From Macrobrachium rosenbergii (taxonomy: Eukaryota; Arthropoda; Malacostraca; Decapoda; Palaemonidae): a stretch of 64,000 nucleotides of DNA. The notes below the pieces were generated by a model. That model made no database searches, was not told the origin of the DNA, and worked only from the letters and a program-made list of their open reading frames with translations. A program made the position numbers and the translations under genes. Shown one piece after another: positions 60,129 to 64,000 of this stretch. How positions within the stretch are numbered: position 1 is the stretch's first letter; the number at the start of each line of letters is the position of its first letter. The stretch covers positions 81,877,663 through 81,941,662 of the forward strand of contig NC_089795.1 in assembly GCF_040412425.1 (NCBI RefSeq), written 5' to 3'.

Positions 60129-62079
60129 GGTGAGCTATATTACAGTACACACTCCAGAGATACTAATTCCATGTCGCCGATGATCCAATTGAGGTCAGTC
60201 GATTTCTGACTGGTAAGGTAAAACAAACATACAATCGTACAGGGTTGACCGACGGTAATGACATGTTTACTTTCCGGTATTTTTGAGATAATACCTTTTT
60301 TCGTGTTGTGTTGATGATTGCATAACCTACAGGTCAAAGAGTTGAGTAATATTCACCATGGTTCTGAACAAGGGGCTAAAAAATGGAAAAATATACAAGG
60401 TCTTAAATTCATACAAGCTTTTTGAAAAGAAAATCGAGGATTTCTTACTTAAAGATACGTTAGATTGTATTTCCATTTACCTTGTTCATATTAGAATGCT
60501 TTCCACCCACCACTTGACAATGCTTGCTTAAAAACAAAACAAACAATGCACTGACATATAAAACTTTAATTTTATAAAGTACCCTTCGCTGGACTCTGTG
60601 TACTTAATTCTGGGGAAATAAAATTGTCCGAGATAAAGTTTGTCCAGCCAATGAAATATATTTGCACAAAATCATGATACTTTCAAATAAACATTTCCCC
60701 TTGCGAAATACTAGTTTTTTATTCTCCTTTTTTTGTACACAGCTCGGCGAACTCGAAACGCACAGGTCATAACTGGTCAGAGAAACATTAATTGGTCATG
60801 CCCTGTTATGCTGGTTCATATTACATATATTAATATCTTCTCGCTCATATGGGCGACTAGTTCCATTCTATCTCAGCTGAGCTGAATTACCTTGTCATGT
60901 CATACCTCTGATATTGGAATAGTTTCTCGCCAACTTGCAGGATTTCATTAGGTACGTGCAATAACAAACTTATGGCAGTGACCTTGCTATTAATAACTAT
61001 CTACGAACGAGAACAATAATGATTATGTTGCAGTTTCATGTAATATTGTTTTTTTCTAGCCTCATACTTATACAGTTTCCTCTGCCTAACCTTACAAAAT
61101 AACGAAGGAACTATTGTACAGAAACGATTGTCTTGAAAGCATTTGTTGGCACAAATTTGAATGATGTCAGGGTGCCTTTAAAATTGGGTACCAAAATATT
61201 ACATTCTTGATCACGCTTGTGTTTGGAAAACTCTGCTAAAATTTTAATACTAACACTAACATTATGTGATACGATCTATTTAATTACCTTCCAGAAGTAA
61301 TACTTTCTTACATGTAAGCATATTTCAAGCAACACATTAAAACGAAATCAAAGCGAAAACCTAGTGAAATACGACTCTTCCTCCCTCTCTCTTGCGACAT
61401 TCCAAATATTTATGGTTCGAATATTGGAAACGAAGAGGGTTCATGTAGCATCAGCACAAAGAAAAAGATGGACAGTCCCATTAGCAATGCCAGATAGGAT
61501 CGGTAACCTATATATCCAGTTCAAAGTATCATTGCCATGAAATCGAATTACCATGAAAATGATTTCAATGCAACAGTTCAGGCCGTGGGTGGATGGGGGA
61601 GTTGTTCGGTAGGTTCCTTTTCCTAACAAGAGCTGTTATGTGACCACGGAGATCTTTCGCATTCCAAGTGGCCCTGATCCTCTTCTCCGCCGAGCGACCA
61701 GTTGCTGAGCAACAGCACCAACAGTAAGTACCTTGTCGAACTTCTTTGTTCCAGACTCACACCATAGGACTGTGGAACAATCTCCCGAGTATGATGTGTG
61801 AAAGCCGATCTATTGCCTAAAGCAAATCTCTTTGTTTTATAATTTACTTACCTTTTTTTTTATCAATTTATGATATTTGTTCAAACTAATCTCTTCTTTC
61901 TATATTTCCTATTACCTTCTGTTACTTCAAAAATGAACAGCGTATTCTTTCGATTCCCCTGTGGGTTTGTTCCAAATGAATAGGGTTCATCAGAGCAAGT
62001 TACTAAGCTATCTAAAGAGCATGGACTATATCCTCATCCCAAGTGAAATCCAGAATGTGGACATCCATGCTATTTATCC
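60124..62079. other. AT-rich noncoding DNA with one splice-donor-like island
   Basis: No supported gene. 61653-61723 is open (FAFQVALILFSAERPVAEQQ) and ends at CAACA|GTAAGTACC. A minus-strand frame at 61441-61629 is coding-like but has no motif. Confidence 0.35.
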
Positions 62080-62094
62080 AATATATATATATAT

Positions 62095-62148
<54 letters not shown>

Positions 62149-62189
62149 TTGTACATATGTATGTATGTGTGTGTGTGTGTGTGTGTGTG
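62080..62189. repeat. Compound microsatellite (AT)n-(GT)n
   Basis: AT to 62147, then a short unique spacer, then about 12 GT units. Confidence 0.97.
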
Positions 62190-62541
62190 GGTGAATAAAC
62201 ACCACGGTTTCATTCCTGTATGAGGCAGACAATATTTGTACATTTCTTAAACCAGTTGTGATGCTATTTAATGGGTGAATAAGAACCTGACAGTTGGCCG
62301 CTGTGCTTGTTTACTAGTTTACTAAGAGAGTGGCTAAGGGCATTGGCTTAACAACTTTAGCCTAGAATAATTGCTGAGGACTGGAAGGAGAGGTCAAGAC
62401 AAGGATGTGGGGCTAGCATTCTCATTCCTAAAGATCTATTGAAAACTAGAAGTCTACCCATTCTGCGTGACATCTTAAGATACTTAGAGATGTTTATGTT
62501 CACTGATTACATTTTAGAAAATATTTATTTTTATTTACGTA

Positions 62542-62848
62542 TAGAACTGAATATAGAACTTAGGCCAAAGGCCAAGCACTGGGACCTATGAGGTCATTCA
62601 GCGTGAAACGGAAATTGACAGTAAAAGGTATGAAAGGTGTAACAGGAGGAAATCCTCAAAGCAGTTACACTATGAATCAATTGTTAGGAGAGGGTGGAAA
62701 GTAAGATGGAAGAAAGAGAATGTGAAAGGAGGTACAGTAAAGGGAACGAAAGGGGTTGCAGCCAGGGGCCGAAGGCACGCTGCAAACAACCTTAAGTAAT
62801 GCCTACAGTGCACCGCATGAGGTGCACTGACGGCACTACCCCCTGCGG
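62542..62848 (+). mobile_element. Decapod-type SINE (family 1), full copy with TSD
   Basis: A 307-bp copy flanked by an exact 15-bp duplication, ATTTTTATTTACGTA (62527-62541 and 62849-62863). It is the best copy for a consensus: GAATATAGAACTTAGGCCAA start, GGCCAAGCACTGGGACCTAT, GTGCACCGCATGAGGTGCAC-like hairpin near the end, and a CCCCCTGCGG terminus. There is no poly(A) tail. Confidence 0.93.
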
Positions 62849-62935
62849 ATTTTTATTTACGTAGATTTCTGACAAAACGTACAAAAATATCTTTCTGATT
62901 CAGTATAATGAGCAAAGGTTTATTGTGGAGCAACT

Positions 62936-62953
62936 GAGAGAGAGAGAGAGAGA
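62936..62953. repeat. (GA)n microsatellite
   Basis: About 9 GA units. Confidence 0.9.
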
Positions 62954-63068
62954 ACTTTTCCATATCATGCAGATTTAGATCTCAATCAACTCTTGATGAC
63001 AGGGCGTTGTTTTACGCTAAGCGGCATTGACCACTTATGCCACCACGGGTGCTTGCCCACAAGAGTAT

Positions 63069-63271
63069 GAAGAATTAGAGGAATTTATTTCTGGTGATAG
63101 AAATTAGTTTCTCGCTATAATGTGGTTCGGATTCCACAATAAGCTGTAGGTCCCGTTGCTAGGTAACCAATTGGTTCTTAGCCACGTAAAATAAGTCTAA
63201 TCCTTCGGGCCAGCCCTAGGAGAGCTGTTCATTAGCTCAGTGGTCTGGTTAAACTAAGGTATACTTAACAT
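63069..63271 (+). mobile_element. Second SINE family, 5'-truncated, with TSD
   Basis: 203 bp flanked by an exact 16-bp duplication, TTGCCCACAAGAGTAT (63053-63068 and 63272-63287). Landmarks are GTGGTTCGGATTCCACAATA, GGTCCCGTTGCTAGGTAACC, CTTCGGGCCAGCCCTAGGAG and TTAGCTCAGTGGTCTGG. I recall full-length decapod copies that carry a tRNA-like promoter head in front of this body; that head is absent here, so the copy is 5'-truncated. Confidence 0.88.
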
Positions 63272-64000
63272 TTGCCCACAAGAGTATCGCGCAATGATGA
63301 GAGCTGCATCTGCTTAAGGGCGAGAAAATCCTCAGTAATTGCCTTGCGGTCTCAGGCTGTCAACAGTGACAGGCCTAATTTCAAAGTGTCATTTAAGGTT
63401 TATTTTAGAGACTGGTTCTTAAGAGGTCATTCTAAATATTATTATTATTATCGTTATTATTGAAGGAGAGTACTGACCTGAAATTAACCGCTCTGTAAAG
63501 GTCAGTCAACAAGATTCTATCTCTTATAATAATATAATTTCATCCTATTTTACTGAAATACAGTCATTTCGGAGCATGACAGAGAAATGTCTGCGTTGTT
63601 CACTACACTAATCTCTACCCAAGTATGACTATTTTGTGACTTAATTTTCTTTAAAGTATGTTTGCATCAGCTTAGGTGCGTCATCATATTTGTATGCAAA
63701 TACAAACACCATTGGCAGTGTTCACATTATTTACGATTTTAAATTTTTTCGTACTTTTTGATTTCCTCCCCTCCGATCAAAATGCACACCACATTCCGTT
63801 TACTCCATTTTAGTTTTTTGTAATAGAAAACTATTGTGCGGTCTTTGTCTGTCCGTCCGCACTTTATCCTGTCAGCACTTTGTCTGTCATATCAAACGAG
63901 AGACTATTTTCGTAGCTATTATTTAGCCAACTTTTTCCAGTATATTTTGTGATCGTTATTACTGCGGTTTCTTTCACTGGCCCAGTCTACGTCAGTGACC
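63272..64000. other. AT-rich DNA with TGTCCGTCCGC repeat
   Basis: No gene recognised. 63810-63890 repeats the segment at 25600-25660 (AAACTATTGTGCGG, then TTTGTCTGTCCGTCCGC). The repeat may continue beyond the window. Confidence 0.5.

Noticed and set aside
61600..61700. Frame containing RIPSGPDPLLRR, resembling plant CLE peptides
   Set aside because: A short coincidental match in a frame without ATG or signal peptide, in an animal genome.
63122..63250. tRNA gene suggested by GGTTCGGATTCC and TTAGCTCAGTGG
   Set aside because: The boxes are in reversed order, there is no cloverleaf, and both lie in the SINE body.

Overview
This is nuclear DNA from a large, repeat-rich eukaryotic genome, most likely a decapod crustacean (shrimp, crayfish or crab). 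The sequence shows AT-rich DNA, very dense dinucleotide arrays of (AT)n, (GA)n/(CT)n and (CA)n, short interspersed elements, and relics of DIRS-like, jockey-like, LTR and Tigger-like transposons. The decapod assignment rests on recalled similarity of the two SINE families and the retroelement relics to decapod repeats; no database search was possible. There is no bacterial-style gene organisation, rRNA, intact tRNA gene or CRISPR array, and no complete host protein gene can be proven. The window reads as intergenic and intronic DNA with a few exon-like islands.

Layout. 1-15.7 kb: microsatellite-rich DNA, a CpG-rich block with a splice-donor-like end (8.1-8.3 kb), a 30-bp minisatellite split by an inverted-repeat insertion (8.5-8.8 kb), and two SINE copies (8.8 and 14.0 kb). 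15.78-24.21 kb: the most striking object, an LTR-internal-LTR-internal-LTR tandem of a retrotransposon. Each internal region carries gag (N-terminal coiled coil, capsid-like segment, zinc knuckles) and a retropepsin, but I see no reverse transcriptase, RNase H or integrase. Copy A keeps a perfect tRNA-Lys primer binding site; in copy B this site is destroyed. The outer flanks share AACC(T), so the whole tandem sits at one integration site. 24.2-35 kb: exon-like islands, a diverged tandem repeat, a Tigger-like MITE (28.40-28.69 kb), a triplicated exon-like module (29.5-30.8 kb) and a SINE (33.4 kb). 35.6-39.4 kb: decayed DIRS-like element. 40-50 kb: short tandem repeats, a 57-codon small ORF, a decayed jockey-type reverse transcriptase, a candidate minus-strand terminal exon, and a candidate secreted-protein exon with four N-glycosylation sequons (49.45-49.83 kb). 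50-64 kb: a helix-turn-helix-like fragment, MITE and foldback elements, and several SINE copies with target-site duplications.

The two retrotransposon copies differ mainly by single-base insertions and deletions. That pattern may be real decay or long-read consensus error, so every frameshift and stop reported here should be treated with care. The mobile parts fit together: the SINEs need LINE enzymes in trans, the MITEs need a transposase in trans, and the pol-less LTR element must borrow reverse transcriptase and integrase from an autonomous relative.
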